This document shows, piece after piece, positions 46,460 to 56,921 of a stretch of 64,000 nt of DNA. How positions within the stretch are numbered: position 1 is the first letter of the stretch; each line of letters opens with the position of its first letter. A program made the position numbers and the translations under genes. The stretch comes from Methylocystis echinoides (GTDB taxonomy: Bacteria > Pseudomonadota > Alphaproteobacteria > Rhizobiales > Beijerinckiaceae), in NCBI RefSeq assembly GCF_040687965.1, contig NZ_CP156084.1, positions 1,316,501 through 1,380,500 of the forward strand. Reading direction: 5' to 3'. The notes under the pieces are model-generated. The model was not told the origin of the DNA, did no database searches, and saw nothing but the letters and a program-made list of their open reading frames with translations.

Positions 46460-46906
46460 ATGGCCAACACGGAAGGACACGGAGGGCAGCCGCCCGCCGC
46501 CTGGGTCTGGAGTCAGTATCGCGGCGTTCTGCCGGCGGAGACCGAGGCGCCGGCCGCGGACTCGGCCGTCCCCACGCCGGACGAGGCCAGCCCCGCCGGC
46601 GGCGGTCAAAAACACGGCCTGATCGGATTGGGCCTCGCGGCGGCCGTGATCGTCATCGCCGGCCTGACCTGGCTCTTCACCACGCGGTCCGCCTACGGCC
46701 CCGCCCCTGAAGCGACGCCGCCGGCCGCGACGGGAAGCGAGACGCCGCAAAAGAGCGAGGCGGCGCCGCCGCCGCCCGCAGCTGCGCCGGCTCCCGCCGC
46801 TACTGAAACGCCCGCGCCCGCGGCGGAGGCGCCAAAGGCGGCCCCGCCCGCGACCCCGCGCCATGACGGCGACCACGGGAAGAAGAAGAAAAAACACCAG
46901 GGCTAG
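46460..46906 (+). CDS. Single-span membrane protein with Ala/Pro-rich tail
   Basis: A 148-residue protein: about 50 cytoplasmic residues, one membrane helix (LIGLGLAAAVIVIAGLTWLF), then a periplasmic Ala/Pro/Glu-rich stretch ending in a basic HDGDHGKKKKKHQG tail. The low-complexity tail prevents family assignment. Start at 46460 has GGAG upstream. Perhaps an envelope-spanning or polymer-binding protein; this is a guess. Confidence 0.55.
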   Translation: MANTEGHGGQPPAAWVWSQYRGVLPAETEAPAADSAVPTPDEASPAGGGQKHGLIGLGLAAAVIVIAGLTWLFTTRSAYGPAPEATPPAATGSETPQKSEAAPPPPAAAPAPAATETPAPAAEAPKAAPPATPRHDGDHGKKKKKHQG

Positions 46907-47006
46907 GGTCGTTCGCCGTCCCGCCGGGCAGGGCCGCCCTTTCCCCCATTCTCGGCGAGAGAGAGCGGCGCGTCGTCGTCAGAGAGGCGCGAGATCGTCG
47001 GCGCAG

Positions 47007-47642
47007 TTACCGACCGGCCGCCTCGACGGCTTTCGTCACCAGCGCCCTGGCGTCCGCCGAATGCCAGGCGGCCGGGCCGTTCATCAGCCCGATCTGGCAG
47101 CCTTCCGGGTCGACGAGCATGGTGACCGGCAGGCCGAGCGCTTTGCCGGACTGCTTGAGCTCGAAGAAAATATTGGCCTTCGGGTCGGCGTAGAGCGAAA
47201 GCGACTTTACGCCGGTCTCTTCGAAAAACTTCTTCGGCCGGTCGAGGCGCGACGTGTCGATATTGACCGTCACGACCTGAAACTTGTCAGACCCCTGCTC
47301 CGCCTGCAGCTTGTCGAGCTCGGGCATTTCGGCGCGGCAGGGCACGCACCACGTCGCCCAGACGTTGAAAAGGATCGTCTTGCCCCTGAACGCGGCGAGC
47401 GTCGCGGGCTTGCCGTCGGGATCGGTGAAGGCGTAATCGGGAAGCCTCTCGGGCGTCTTGGCGATGGTCATGGCGGCGACCTCGCCCTTGGCGAGATCCT
47501 TCACCGCTTCGGCGACCTTCGCCGCCCCGGCGCACTCCGCCGCGCGCGCTTCCTTGCCGCTCGGCCCGCCCGCGTATAGAAACCCGGCGCCGGCCGCGGC
47601 AATCAACAAAGTCGCAAGGCGATAGGCGGCGGGCTTTTTCAT
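47007..47642 (-). CDS. tlpA: TlpA family thiol-disulfide oxidoreductase
   Basis: A 211-residue membrane-anchored periplasmic thioredoxin with an N-terminal helix (about 8-25) and the active site WATWCVPC (Cys99, Cys102), plus the cis-Pro loop [10 protein letters not shown]. An extra Cys37 follows the anchor and Cys190 lies near the end. It acts in cytochrome oxidase or cytochrome c maturation in related bacteria. Divergent tlpA-argH order is typical of Rhizobiales. Start at 47642 gives MKKPAAY. Confidence 0.92.
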   Translation of the reverse strand: MKKPAAYRLATLLIAAAGAGFLYAGGPSGKEARAAECAGAAKVAEAVKDLAKGEVAAMTIAKTPERLPDYAFTDPDGKPATLAAFRGKTILFNVWATWCVPCRAEMPELDKLQAEQGSDKFQVVTVNIDTSRLDRPKKFFEETGVKSLSLYADPKANIFFELKQSGKALGLPVTMLVDPEGCQIGLMNGPAAWHSADARALVTKAVEAAGR

Positions 47643-47665
47643 CAGGCGCAGGCTCCGGGGTGGAA

Positions 47666-49054
47666 ATGACGAGCAAGATATGGGGCGGGCGCTTCCAGAG
47701 CGCAACCGACGCGGTTCTGGAGGCCATTAACGTCTCCATCGATTTTGACAAGCGTCTCGGCCCCCAGGACGTCAAGGGCTCGCTCGCCCATGTCGCCATG
47801 CTCGCCGAGCAGGGGATCGTCTCGAAGGACGACGCGGCGAAGATCGCCGAAGGCCTCACCCAGATCGGGGGCGAAATCGAACGCGGCGAATTTACTTTCT
47901 CTCGCGCGCTCGAAGACATTCACATGAACGCCGAGTCGCGCCTCGCCGAACTCATCGGCCCGGCGGCGGGCCGCCTGCACACGGCGCGCTCACGCAACGA
48001 TCAGGTTGCGACCGACTTCAGGCTCTACGTCCGCGACGAGATCGACGCGCTCGACGCCCAGCTCGCCGATCTGCAGCGCGCCCTCGCCGAGCGCGCGCTG
48101 ACCGAAGCGGCGAGCGTCATGCCGGGCTTCACCCATCTGCAAAGCGCGCAGCCGGTCACCTTTGGCCACCATCTCCTGGCCTATGTCGAGATGATCGGCC
48201 GCGATCGCGGGCGCTTCCGCGACGCGCGCGCGCGATTGAACGAATGTCCGCTCGGCGCCGCGGCGCTGGCCGGGACCTCTTTTCCGATCGACCGCCACAT
48301 GACGGCGAAGGCGCTCGAATTCGACCGCCCGACGGCCAATTCGCTCGATAGCGTCTCGGATCGCGATTTCGTGCTGGAGACGCTCTCGGCGGCGGCGATT
48401 TGCGCGACGCATCTGTCGCGTTTCGCCGAGGAGATCGTGCTGTGGACGACGCCGCAATTCGCTTTCATTTCGCTTTCCGACAAATTCACCACCGGCTCCT
48501 CGATCATGCCGCAGAAGCGCAATCCGGACGCAGCGGAGCTGGTGCGCGGCAAGTCGGGCCGCATCATCGGGGCGCTGCAGGCGCTGCTCATCGTGATGAA
48601 GGGCCTGCCGCTCGCCTATTCCAAGGACATGCAGGAAGATAAGGAAGGCGCCTTCGATTCGCTCGACTCTCTGTCGCTCTGCATCGCCGCCATGGCCGGC
48701 ATGGCGCGCGACATGAAGGTCGACCGCGCCCGCATGAAGGCGGCGGCGGGCGCCGGCTTCGCCACGGCGACCGATCTCGCCGACTGGCTCGTGCGCCGTT
48801 TGAACCTGCCCTTCCGCGAGGCGCATCATGTGACGGGCCGCGTCGTCGCGCTCGCCGAAGGACGCGGCGTCGGCCTCGAAGAGTTGACGCTCGCCGACCT
48901 GCGGAGCGTCGAGCCGCGCATGACGCAGGAGGTCTTCGACGTGCTCGGCGTCGAGAAATCGGTTGCAAGCCGCGTGAGCTACGGGGGCACGGCGCCGGAC
49001 AATGTCCGCCGCGCCGCGCAGGGCTGGCTCGACCGCCTCGAGGGCGCGGCATGA
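47666..49054 (+). CDS. argH: Argininosuccinate lyase
   Basis: Splits argininosuccinate to arginine and fumarate, the last step of arginine synthesis. The 462-residue protein has the fumarase/ASL superfamily signature [16 protein letters not shown] (about 278-293) and the [13 protein letters not shown] and [11 protein letters not shown] segments. Start at 47666 ([10 protein letters not shown]) matches the family; GTG at 47660 would add two residues. It is followed by coupled small genes through an ATGA overlap. Confidence 0.97.
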   Translation: MTSKIWGGRFQSATDAVLEAINVSIDFDKRLGPQDVKGSLAHVAMLAEQGIVSKDDAAKIAEGLTQIGGEIERGEFTFSRALEDIHMNAESRLAELIGPAAGRLHTARSRNDQVATDFRLYVRDEIDALDAQLADLQRALAERALTEAASVMPGFTHLQSAQPVTFGHHLLAYVEMIGRDRGRFRDARARLNECPLGAAALAGTSFPIDRHMTAKALEFDRPTANSLDSVSDRDFVLETLSAAAICATHLSRFAEEIVLWTTPQFAFISLSDKFTTGSSIMPQKRNPDAAELVRGKSGRIIGALQALLIVMKGLPLAYSKDMQEDKEGAFDSLDSLSLCIAAMAGMARDMKVDRARMKAAAGAGFATATDLADWLVRRLNLPFREAHHVTGRVVALAEGRGVGLEELTLADLRSVEPRMTQEVFDVLGVEKSVASRVSYGGTAPDNVRRAAQGWLDRLEGAA

Positions 49055-49668
49055 GCGAGGACGGACCGCGCCTCGCTCTGGCGACCCCGCCGCTCGCCGA
49101 GGCGCGCGACTTTCTGCCGGCGCTCGACAGCGCGCTGTCGGCCGGCGACGTCGCCTCTCTGCTCATCCGCTTCGCGGCCGACGATCCGCGCCGCAATGAG
49201 GAGATCGCGCGCGCTCTTGCCCCGCCGGCGCAGGAAAAGGGCGTCGCCGTTCTGGTCGAGGGATCGGCGACCGTGGCGCTGCGCGCCAAGGCGGACGGCG
49301 CGCAGATTGCGGGCGGCGGCGACGCGCTCGCGGACGCGGTCAAGAAGCTCTCGCCCAAATATATCGTCGGCGCCGCCGAACTGGCGCTGCGCGACGACGC
49401 GATGCGCGCCGGCGAACTCGGCGTCGATTACGTGCTTTTCGAGGAGGACGACCTCGCGGCGCTCATCGAGCGCGTCGCCTGGTGGGCCGAGCTTTTCAAC
49501 ACGCCCTGCGTCGCCCGCGCCGCCACGCTCGACGCGGTCGCGCCGCTCGTCGAGGCAGGCGCCGATTTCGTGCTGCTGGACGACGCCGTCTGGACCGACA
49601 GCCGCGGCCCGGCCGCCGCCGTCGCGCAGGCGCTGGCCGCAATCCAACAGGCGGAGGCGAAGCGATGA
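49051..49668 (+). CDS. ThiE-like TIM-barrel protein, degenerate
   Basis: A 205-residue protein of the thiamine-phosphate-synthase-like superfamily, seen in the [14 protein letters not shown] and [13 protein letters not shown] strands and the C-terminal [12 protein letters not shown]. The phosphate- and pyrimidine-binding T-x-T-K segment of true ThiE is missing, so it probably does not make thiamine phosphate. It overlaps argH by 4 bp and the next gene by 4 bp, so it is part of a coupled operon. Confidence 0.7.
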   Translation: MSEDGPRLALATPPLAEARDFLPALDSALSAGDVASLLIRFAADDPRRNEEIARALAPPAQEKGVAVLVEGSATVALRAKADGAQIAGGGDALADAVKKLSPKYIVGAAELALRDDAMRAGELGVDYVLFEEDDLAALIERVAWWAELFNTPCVARAATLDAVAPLVEAGADFVLLDDAVWTDSRGPAAAVAQALAAIQQAEAKR

Positions 49669-50615
49669 CGGAGAGCGTGAAGACGAGCGGCGCGGCGCTG
49701 GCGCTGATCGCCGCCCTTCTGCTTACCCCCGCGGCCGCGAAGGAAGGCGAACCCCAGCCGCCCGCGCCAGCCAGTCCGGCGCGCGATCTCGCTTTCGGCG
49801 CCTATCAGCGCGGCGACTACAAGGCCGCGATGACCGAGGCGAAGAAGCGCGTCGACGCCAATCCGAAGGACGCCGCGGCGCTGACCCTGATCGGCCGGCT
49901 CTATCTCGAGGGCTCGGGCGTCAAGCGCGACATGAAACAGGCAATGGACTGGTTCCGGCGCGGCGCCGACGCGGGCGACGCCGAGGCCGCCTATCTCTAT
50001 GGCGTCGCCACGCTCGAGGGCATCGACGTTCCAAAGGACCGCGCCCGCGCCCACCTCTATCTCGAAAAGGCCGGCGTCCACGACCATGCGGCGGCGCTGC
50101 ATCTCCTGGGCGAGATGGCGCTCGAAAACGACGGCAAGGACCCCGACTTCGCGCAGGCGACGAACTTCTTCAAGAGGGCCTCCGCCGCCGGCAGCGCCGA
50201 CGCCGATTATGCCCTGGGCGTGCTCTACAAGACCGGCAAGGGCGTCGAAAAGAACGACCAGGAGGCGGCGGCCTGGTTCAAGCGCGCCGCCGACGTCGGC
50301 CTCTCCCCGGCGATGGTCGAATACGCCATCCTGCAGTTCAACGGGACGGGCGTGACGCGCGACAAGGTCGCCGCGGTCGATCTGTTGCGCAAGGCGGCGC
50401 TGAAGGGCAACGCCGTGGCGCAGAACCGGCTGGCGCATCTTTACGCCGAGGGAATCGGCGTCGACGTCGACCTCGCGCAGGGGAAGGAGTGGCGCGACCG
50501 GGCGAAAGCGTCGGGCCTGAACGACCCCTCGCTCGATTTCCTCTCCAACGCCCCCGCTCCCCAAACGCCGGCGGCCCCCAAGGCTCCGCCCGCGGCGCCC
50601 GCCGCGACGAAATGA
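49665..50615 (+). CDS. Exported Sel1-repeat protein
   Basis: A 316-residue protein with a signal peptide (ALALIAALLLTPAAA) and about five or six Sel1/TPR-like repeats (for example AAYLYGVATLEGIDVPKDRARAHLY-type units and ADYALGVLYKTGKGV), ending in a Pro/Ala tail. Sel1 solenoids mediate protein binding at the cell envelope. Start at 49665 is fixed by the ATGA overlap with the upstream gene. Confidence 0.88.
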   Translation: MTESVKTSGAALALIAALLLTPAAAKEGEPQPPAPASPARDLAFGAYQRGDYKAAMTEAKKRVDANPKDAAALTLIGRLYLEGSGVKRDMKQAMDWFRRGADAGDAEAAYLYGVATLEGIDVPKDRARAHLYLEKAGVHDHAAALHLLGEMALENDGKDPDFAQATNFFKRASAAGSADADYALGVLYKTGKGVEKNDQEAAAWFKRAADVGLSPAMVEYAILQFNGTGVTRDKVAAVDLLRKAALKGNAVAQNRLAHLYAEGIGVDVDLAQGKEWRDRAKASGLNDPSLDFLSNAPAPQTPAAPKAPPAAPAATK

Positions 50616-51511
50616 CGGCGGCTCGAGGGAGCGGCGCGGCCCGGCGCATGGCGGCCTTTCTGCGCCGTTTCGTCAAGCCGCGCCTGGAGCTTCTCATCCG
50701 CCGCGCTCAGGTCGCGGAGCGCTTCGCCGCGCAGTTTTTTGCGCAGCAATCGGCGCCCTTCGCTCCAGAAATTCCGGGCGAGTGGATCGAAGCCGGCAGG
50801 AGCGCCGCCGCGACGCTCGTCTATCTTCACGGCGGCGGCTTTCTCCTCGGCTCGCCGCGCGCCTTCCATTATGTGTCCAAGGGCTTCGCGCGGGCGGGCT
50901 TCGACGTTTTCGCGCCGGCCTACCGGCTGGCCCCCGACCATGTCTTCCCGGCGGCGCTCGACGACGTTTTCCGCGCCTATCAGGCGCTTCTCGCCGCACG
51001 GCCGGGCCCGCTCGTTCTGGTCGGCGATTCAGCCGGCGGCGGCCTCGCGCTCTCGCTGATGCTGAAGGCGCGCGACGCGGGATTGCCGTTGCCAAAAGCC
51101 GCGGCGCTGTTCTCGCCCTGGACCGACCTTGCCGCGACCGGCGCCTCGACCCGGGAGAACGAGGACAAGGACGCCCTTTTCACGCGGCGCCTGATCCAGC
51201 TCGGCGCGCGCGCGGCGCTGGGGCGCACGAGCGCCAGAAATCCGCTGGCCTCTCCGCTCTACGCCGATCTTTCTGGCCTGCCGCCCCTGCTCGTCCATGC
51301 GGGGGCCGACGAGGCGCTGCGCGACGATTCCACGCGGCTCGTCGCCCGCGCCCGCGCCGCGGGGGTCGAGGCGGCGCTCGAGCTGTGGCCCGACGTGCCG
51401 CATGGCTGGCAGCTCATGGGCGTCATCCCGGAGGGGAAAGAATCGCGCGACAAGGCGATCGCCTTCTTGAAGGCGCGGCTCGCCTCCGATCAGACCGCGA
51501 TGGCCGACTGA
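50612..51511 (+). CDS. Alpha/beta-hydrolase (hormone-sensitive-lipase-like esterase)
   Basis: A 299-residue cytoplasmic esterase-like enzyme. The oxyanion motif HGGGF (73-77) and nucleophile motif GDSAGG (Ser140) are those of the HSL family, and the catalytic His is in WPDVPHGWQL near the C-terminus. Natural substrate unknown. ATG overlaps the stop of the Sel1 gene by 4 bp, so it is probably the last gene of the argH operon. Confidence 0.9.
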   Translation: MTAARGSGAARRMAAFLRRFVKPRLELLIRRAQVAERFAAQFFAQQSAPFAPEIPGEWIEAGRSAAATLVYLHGGGFLLGSPRAFHYVSKGFARAGFDVFAPAYRLAPDHVFPAALDDVFRAYQALLAARPGPLVLVGDSAGGGLALSLMLKARDAGLPLPKAAALFSPWTDLAATGASTRENEDKDALFTRRLIQLGARAALGRTSARNPLASPLYADLSGLPPLLVHAGADEALRDDSTRLVARARAAGVEAALELWPDVPHGWQLMGVIPEGKESRDKAIAFLKARLASDQTAMAD

Positions 51512-51572
51512 ACGCCCTGGCGGCCGAAACGGGCCGCTGCGACGCTTGCGCCAGGCGGGGCGGGATGAGGCC

Positions 51573-52100
51573 CTACTCCACCTTCTCGCCGGGATACACC
51601 CCCCAGAGATTTTCCTGCTGCATGTAGCCGTCGAAGTCCTTGCCGGCCAGACGGCACCATGCGCCGTCGCAGCCGCGCAAGGAGCCGATCACGTTGGGGG
51701 CGAGCTTGGCGACCGGCGTCGTATGGTTGGTGGCGAAAAGCGTCTGCGGCTCTTTCTTCCAGGGCGCGACCAGAGCGGTTCGGCGGCCCGAAAGCAGCGA
51801 GTGCAGCACCCAGCCCTCGGAGCCTTCCGAGTCCCGAATCTTGCGCCAGGTCTCGAATTCGGCGGTGATCTCAACGGGCAGGCCGGCGCGCTGATAGATC
51901 CAGACCGTGGGGTGCTCCTTGCTCGGTCCCTCGCGCACGTTGACGCGGTCGGATTTGAGGCTGACGTAACGCGGGATGGGCAGATTGCTCACGGGCCCCT
52001 TTTGCGGCTCCTGCGCCCGCGCCGAAGCCGCAAATATGAGCAAAATGAGCCCGAACGCCGCGCAGGGGCCAGTCAATGTTATGCTGTCGAGATGCCGCAT
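51573..52100 (-). CDS. Exported SH3-domain protein
   Basis: A 175-residue protein with a signal peptide (AFGLILLIFAASARAQ) and two bacterial SH3-like repeats: one with SDRVNVREGPSKEHPTVW and one with CDGAWCRLAGKDFDGYMQQENLWGVYPGE. Such domains bind the cell wall or partner enzymes in the periplasm. Two Cys sit near each other (GCDGAWC). It converges with the alpha/beta-hydrolase gene. Confidence 0.85.
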   Translation of the reverse strand: MRHLDSITLTGPCAAFGLILLIFAASARAQEPQKGPVSNLPIPRYVSLKSDRVNVREGPSKEHPTVWIYQRAGLPVEITAEFETWRKIRDSEGSEGWVLHSLLSGRRTALVAPWKKEPQTLFATNHTTPVAKLAPNVIGSLRGCDGAWCRLAGKDFDGYMQQENLWGVYPGEKVE

Positions 52101-52311
52101 GGGGGAAGTGCCGCTCGTCTTGTCTTTGGCCCGCCATCTGCTAGGAAACGAAAAACGCAGCGTCGGGCGGCGTATTGGTTTTGTCGCCCATCGTCGTTAA
52201 GACCGGGTTGAGACGTAAACCGACTCAAACGCCGGCCCAGGCGATGAGAGCTTGTAGCGAAGTTTATGGATTTTCGCCAAGAAAGTGCGAGCCGAAGGGA
52301 CGAAGCGCAAC

Positions 52312-53307
52312 ATGCCTAAGAAAAAGCCGCTCGTTGTGGTGACGCGCCGACTGCCCGAGGTGATCGAGACCCGCATGTGCGAGCTGTTCGACACGCGGCT
52401 CAACGAGAGCGACAAGCCCCTCACCCATGACGAACTCGCCGAGGCGATGCGCACCGCCGAAGTGCTGGTGCCGACGATCACCGACCGGATCGATTCGAGC
52501 CTGATCGCCCAGGCCGGCGAGCAGATGAAGCTCATCGCCAATTTCGGCAATGGCGTCGACAATATCGACGTCGCTTCGGCTCTCGGCCGCTCCATCACCG
52601 TGACCAATACGCCGGGCGTCCTGACCGAGGACACGGCCGACATGACCATGGCGCTGATTCTCTCGGTCGCCCGTCGCCTGGTCGAGGGCGCGCGCGCCAT
52701 TCCGGAGGGCTCGTGGTCCGGCTGGTCGCCGACCTGGATGCTCGGCCATCGGATCACGGGCAAGCGGCTGGGCATCGTCGGCATGGGCCGGATCGGCCAG
52801 GCGCTGGCGCGCCGCGCCAAGGCTTTCGGCCTGTCGATCCACTACCACAACCGCCGCCGCGCCGCAGCCGAGATCGAGGAGCAGCTCGAGGCGACCTATT
52901 GGGAGTCGCTCGACCAGATGCTGGCGCGCGTCGACATCGTTTCGATCCATTGCCCGCACACCCCCGCCACCTATCACCTGCTGTCGGCGCGTCGCCTGAA
53001 GCATCTGCGGCCGCATGCAATTCTCGTGAACACGGCGCGCGGCGAGATCGTCGACGAAAACGCGCTGGTGCGTATGCTCGAGGCCAATGAAATGGCCGGC
53101 GCGGGGCTCGACGTCTTCGAACATGAGCCGGCCGTCTCGCCCAAGCTCCTCAAGCTCGCCCAGGCCGGCAAGGTCACGCTGCTGCCGCACATGGGCTCGG
53201 CGACCATCGAAGGCCGCGTCGACATGGGCGAGAAGGTCATCATCAACATCAAGACCTTCATGGACGGGCATCGTCCGCCCGACCGCGTGCTACCCAGCAT
53301 GTTGTGA
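52312..53307 (+). CDS. D-isomer specific 2-hydroxyacid dehydrogenase (glyoxylate/hydroxypyruvate reductase type)
   Basis: A 331-residue NAD(P)H-dependent reductase. The Rossmann motif GMGRIGQA is at about 157-164 and the catalytic triad Arg243 (NTARG), Glu272 (HEP) and His293 (LPHMGSAT) is complete. Length and sequence are like glyoxylate reductases (GyaR/GhrB-like). In a methylotroph using the serine cycle it could reduce glyoxylate or hydroxypyruvate, but the dedicated hydroxypyruvate reductase is usually in the serine-cycle cluster, not here. Start at 52312 (MPKKKP); GTG at 52285 is possible. Confidence 0.9.
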   Translation: MPKKKPLVVVTRRLPEVIETRMCELFDTRLNESDKPLTHDELAEAMRTAEVLVPTITDRIDSSLIAQAGEQMKLIANFGNGVDNIDVASALGRSITVTNTPGVLTEDTADMTMALILSVARRLVEGARAIPEGSWSGWSPTWMLGHRITGKRLGIVGMGRIGQALARRAKAFGLSIHYHNRRRAAAEIEEQLEATYWESLDQMLARVDIVSIHCPHTPATYHLLSARRLKHLRPHAILVNTARGEIVDENALVRMLEANEMAGAGLDVFEHEPAVSPKLLKLAQAGKVTLLPHMGSATIEGRVDMGEKVIINIKTFMDGHRPPDRVLPSML

Positions 53308-53442
53308 TAAAGCGCGGAAGGCTTTAGCGTCTCGACCGCCCGCGCGGACCCCCGCGCCGGAGCCCGGGAGAAATCAGTCAAAAATCAGCGCGCCCGCCGC
53401 TTTCGTCACGCGGCAAGACGGCGCGCGAGGGAGACCCAAGAA

Positions 53443-53937
53443 ATGAACAAGCCTTTCTCGATCCTCGCTCTCGCCCTCGGCGTCGCGATGGTCGCCGCGC
53501 CGGCCCACGCCAAGAAGAAAGCCCAGCCCGCGGAAGAAAGCCAGGGACAGGAACAGCAGCAGCAGGACGAGGGCAACAAGGAGACGGGGGGCATTCCCCG
53601 CTATGTGCCTTTCCCACACAACCGCAACTTCGTCCTGAAGGAAATCAACGGCAAGGCGCCGCCGGTCGAGATCTGGATCAACATCGACTCGACGGGCCGG
53701 GCCAACGGTTTCTCAGGCTGCAAGAACTGGTCGGGCGTCTTCGTGATCGGCCCCGACCGCCTGGGCCCGAGGGCCATGCCGGCTGTCAACGAACGCCAAT
53801 GCGACGGCGCCCTCGCCGGGATCGAGCGCGACCTCTGGGGCGTGCTGCTCTCCGGCCCCTATTGGGACGTCAAGGGCGACGACCTGACTCTCAGGGGCTA
53901 CAAGGGCGGCGTGCTGAAGTTCCAGCGCTCGCTGTAG
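53443..53937 (+). CDS. Exported META/HslJ-like protein
   Basis: A 164-residue exported protein: signal peptide (ending PAHA), a Gln/Glu-rich linker, then a META-like domain with IDSTGRANGFSGCKNWSGVF and a second Cys in NERQCDGALAGIE. META domains resemble HslJ and bacterial lipoproteins linked to stress tolerance. Exact role unknown. It is followed by a hairpin (53971-53998). Confidence 0.75.
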   Translation: MNKPFSILALALGVAMVAAPAHAKKKAQPAEESQGQEQQQQDEGNKETGGIPRYVPFPHNRNFVLKEINGKAPPVEIWINIDSTGRANGFSGCKNWSGVFVIGPDRLGPRAMPAVNERQCDGALAGIERDLWGVLLSGPYWDVKGDDLTLRGYKGGVLKFQRSL

Positions 53938-53970
53938 AGCGCCGGTCCTCCGTTTCGCCTTGCGCGCGCC

Positions 53971-53998
53971 CCCCTTCTCCCTTCACGGGGAGAAGGGG
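53971..53998. repeat. Hairpin of the CCCCTTCTCCC type
   Basis: Inverted repeat CCCCTTCTCCC / GGGAGAAGGGG around a short loop, lying between a plus-strand gene end and the convergent stress-protein gene. This is a common dispersed Rhizobiales palindrome and may serve as a bidirectional terminator, although T-runs are poor. Confidence 0.6.
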
Positions 53999-54031
53999 GA
54001 TGCGCAAAGCGGGCGGATGAAGGTTCGACCC

Positions 54032-54853
54032 TTACTTCGCGGGGACCGCATAAACCGGGCAGGGCGCGTCATGCAGCGCGCGCTCGGTCGTCGATCCGCG
54101 CAGCGCGTCGAGCAGGCCGCGGCGCCCCTGCGTCGGCATGGCGATGAGATCGGCGCCGATCTCTCCGGCGTAAGACAGGATCGTGTCGATCACCCCGCCC
54201 TGCCGCAACTCGATATGCGGCAGCAGGCCGTCGAAGATCGGCAGGTCCTCGCCCACATGCAGCAGCATGACGTCGGCGGCCGGGTTCAGCGCATGGGCGA
54301 AATCGGCGATATGGCGGAAGGCGTCGAGCGGCGGCACGCTCGCCTCGACCGGCATCAGCACCGTATTGAGCGAGATCGCCCCCGTCTCGCGATCGACGAA
54401 CCCTTTATGGTCCTCGCGCAGGAACAGGGCCGGCATGCGCGTCTCGCGCACGGCCTCCTCGGCGATCGACTCCTCGAGCCAGCGTTCGAGCCCGGTGCGG
54501 TTATGCGTCATCAGCACCATGAGGTCGCACAGGTGGCGTTCGACATAGGCTGCGACGCCGTGCACAGGGGATTCCGATTCGATCGACGCCTTCACGAAGT
54601 TGACGCCGAGCTTTTCCGCCGCTTCCTGACGCGAGGCGCCGGGCTCGATCATGCCCCAGCGCGCCAGCATTTCCCGCACATGGGGGAAGCGGTTCCAATT
54701 GTCGGGATCGTCTTCCTCGGCGTCCGCGATATGCAGCAGATGCAGCACCCCTTTCGTCGCGACGGCGATGCGCAGCGCGTGGGCGAAGGCGTCCTGGCTC
54801 GCAAAGGAGAGGTCGGTCGGGTGGACAATGGATTTGGGCGGCTCGCCGATCAT
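54032..54853 (-). CDS. Tandem universal stress protein (UspA family)
   Basis: A 273-residue protein with two Usp domains. The first begins IVHPTDLSFASQDAFAHALR and ends with the MTHNRTGLERWLEESIAEEAVR loop; the second begins TVLMPVEASVPPLDAF and ends with MPTQGRRGLLDALRGSTTERAL, the G-2x-G-9x-G-S/T nucleotide-binding motif of ATP-binding Usps. Tandem Usps usually act in survival during starvation or respiratory stress. Confidence 0.92.
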   Translation of the reverse strand: MIGEPPKSIVHPTDLSFASQDAFAHALRIAVATKGVLHLLHIADAEEDDPDNWNRFPHVREMLARWGMIEPGASRQEAAEKLGVNFVKASIESESPVHGVAAYVERHLCDLMVLMTHNRTGLERWLEESIAEEAVRETRMPALFLREDHKGFVDRETGAISLNTVLMPVEASVPPLDAFRHIADFAHALNPAADVMLLHVGEDLPIFDGLLPHIELRQGGVIDTILSYAGEIGADLIAMPTQGRRGLLDALRGSTTERALHDAPCPVYAVPAK

Positions 54854-54939
54854 GTCGCGCTTCCTTTTCGAGGCGTTTCCCTAAACCTATCGCGCCAGGC
54901 GGGCCGCGCCTAGCTTGCAGCGCCCGCGGACGGGCGCCT

Positions 54940-56451
54940 TTATCCCGGCTCTTTTTGTCCGGCGAGCGCTTTGGCCACCTCCTCGACCAGCGCGCTCTCT
55001 GCGACGGAAATCTGCGCCGGCCGCGCCGCCTTCCATTCCTCGTTGGTGGCGATGGCGGCGGCGGCCTTGGCGCCGGCGACGAGATCCTTGATCTGCACTT
55101 CGCCCTTCGCCTTCTCGTCCGAACCCTGGATGATCACGAGCGGCGAATTGCGCCGGTCGGCGTATTTCATCTGCGCCTTCATGCCGGCCGCGCCGAGGTA
55201 GAGCTCGGCGGCGACGCCGGCGCCGCGCAATTGCGCGACCATGCGCTGGTAATCGGCGAGACGGTCGCGGTCGAGCACGAGCACCACGACGGGCCCGACA
55301 TGCGGCCGCGCCGCCACGATCGGGCTTCCGACGAGCTTTAGCGCCGCGAACAGGCGCGAGACGCCGATGGAGAAGCCGGTCGCCGGCGTATTATCGGGTC
55401 GGAAGCGCCCGACGAGACCGTCGTAGCGCCCGCCGCCGCCGACGGAGCCGAAGCGCACCGGATGGCCTTTCTCGTCGCGGGTTTCGAAGGTCAGGTCCGC
55501 CTCGAAGACCGGGCCGGTGTAATATTCGAGGCCGCGCACCACGGAGGGGTCGATGCGGATGCGGTCCGGCCCGAAGCCGGCGTCGCGCGCGAGATCCTCG
55601 ATCTCCAGAAGCTCCTCCGCCCCCTGCGCGCCGATCTCGCTCTTGCCGAGCAGGCCGAAGAGGTCGAAGGCCGGCGCGCCGTCCCGATACTGGCCGCCGA
55701 GGCTGAAGGACATGATCGTGTCGATCGCCTGAAGCGACAGGCCGGCGCCCTTGGTGAAGTCGCCGCTTTCGTCCTTGCGGCCCTCGCCCAAAAGCTGGCG
55801 CACTCCGTCGGGGCCGAGGCGGTCGAGCTTGTCGATGGCGCGCAGCACGACGAGCCGGCGCCCCGCGTTTTCGTCGCCCGCGAGACCGATCGCCTGCATC
55901 ACGCCGTCGAGCACCTTGCGGCTGTTGATCTTGATCACATAGTCGCCCCGCGCGATCCCGAGCCGCTCCAGCGCGTCGGCGGCCATCATGCAGATTTCGG
56001 CGTCGGCGGCGGGCGAGGCGGAGCCGACGGTGTCGGCGTCGAACTGCATGAACTGGCGGAAGCGTCCCGGCCCCGGCTTTTCGTTGCGATAGACATGGCC
56101 GCAGCGGTAGGAGCGATAGGGCTTGGGCAGGCGGTCGTAATTCTGCGCGACGAAACGCGCGAGCGGCGCGGTCAAGTCGTAGCGCAGCGACAGCCACTGC
56201 TCATCGTCGTCCTGGAAGGAAAAGACGCCCTCGTTCGGGCGGTCCTGATCCGGCAAGAATTTACCGAGCGCGTCCGTATATTCGATCGCAGGGGTCTCCA
56301 GCGCTTCGAAGCCGTAAAGCTCATAGACCGCGCGGATGACGTCGAGCATGCGCCCGGTGGCGGCGAGTTCCGCCGCCTCGCGATCGGCGAGCCCGCGCGG
56401 CGCCCGCGCTTCAACCTTGGATTTCTTTTCGTCTTTGGACATTGAACTCAT
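54940..56451 (-). CDS. hisS: Histidyl-tRNA synthetase
   Basis: A 503-residue class II synthetase charging tRNA-His. Visible are [17 protein letters not shown] (motif region with HisA-like histidine loop), motif 2 [20 protein letters not shown], and [14 protein letters not shown] (histidine-binding loop). The C-terminal anticodon domain is recognisable. Its start overlaps the stop of the upstream nuclease-like gene by 4 bp, so the two are translated together. Confidence 0.96.
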   Translation of the reverse strand: MSSMSKDEKKSKVEARAPRGLADREAAELAATGRMLDVIRAVYELYGFEALETPAIEYTDALGKFLPDQDRPNEGVFSFQDDDEQWLSLRYDLTAPLARFVAQNYDRLPKPYRSYRCGHVYRNEKPGPGRFRQFMQFDADTVGSASPAADAEICMMAADALERLGIARGDYVIKINSRKVLDGVMQAIGLAGDENAGRRLVVLRAIDKLDRLGPDGVRQLLGEGRKDESGDFTKGAGLSLQAIDTIMSFSLGGQYRDGAPAFDLFGLLGKSEIGAQGAEELLEIEDLARDAGFGPDRIRIDPSVVRGLEYYTGPVFEADLTFETRDEKGHPVRFGSVGGGGRYDGLVGRFRPDNTPATGFSIGVSRLFAALKLVGSPIVAARPHVGPVVVLVLDRDRLADYQRMVAQLRGAGVAAELYLGAAGMKAQMKYADRRNSPLVIIQGSDEKAKGEVQIKDLVAGAKAAAAIATNEEWKAARPAQISVAESALVEEVAKALAGQKEPG

Positions 56452-56921
56452 TCCGCTGCGCCTCCTGCGCGAAGGAGGCGGGATTCGGCCGTCTTCCTAG
56501 CATTTTCCCATGCCGAAGGAAGCGCCGCAGAGACTGGAAAAGCGCGCAGATGCGCGGCGCAGCGCGGGCAGCCCGAACTGCCGAAGCCGGGCGCCGGCGC
56601 AGGCAGCGCTTCAAGCGCGGCGTTGAGGGCGCATTCGCTTCCCCCCTCGAGAATGAAGGCGCCGAGCACGCGCCCGGCCGCGGTGAGCTGATCGACGTGC
56701 CAATGGGCGCGCTTCTCCCGTCGCATGTGGCGGGCGAGCCGCGCGCGCAGCCCGCCGGGCCCCTTGGCGGAGCCGCAATAGAGGTAATCGCCGGCCGCAA
56801 GCCGGGTGGCGCTCTTTCCCGCGCGGACTTCCCGCGCCGCGTCGAGCCGCAGCCACAGCACATAAGCGCCCGCGGTGGCAGGGGCGTCGGAGGCGCGCAG
56901 GATGAAGCCGATCTTGCCCAT
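56448..56921 (-). CDS. DUF123/GIY-YIG-like small nuclease-family protein
   Basis: A 157-residue protein of the DUF123 (GIY-YIG-related) type: [18 protein letters not shown], the [22 protein letters not shown] core, the [10 protein letters not shown] segment, ending with a [12 protein letters not shown] Cys pair. The family is annotated as endonuclease III-related; the catalytic role is unproven. It overlaps the hisS start by 4 bp. Confidence 0.78.
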   Translation of the reverse strand: MGKIGFILRASDAPATAGAYVLWLRLDAAREVRAGKSATRLAAGDYLYCGSAKGPGGLRARLARHMRREKRAHWHVDQLTAAGRVLGAFILEGGSECALNAALEALPAPAPGFGSSGCPRCAAHLRAFPVSAALPSAWENARKTAESRLLRAGGAAE

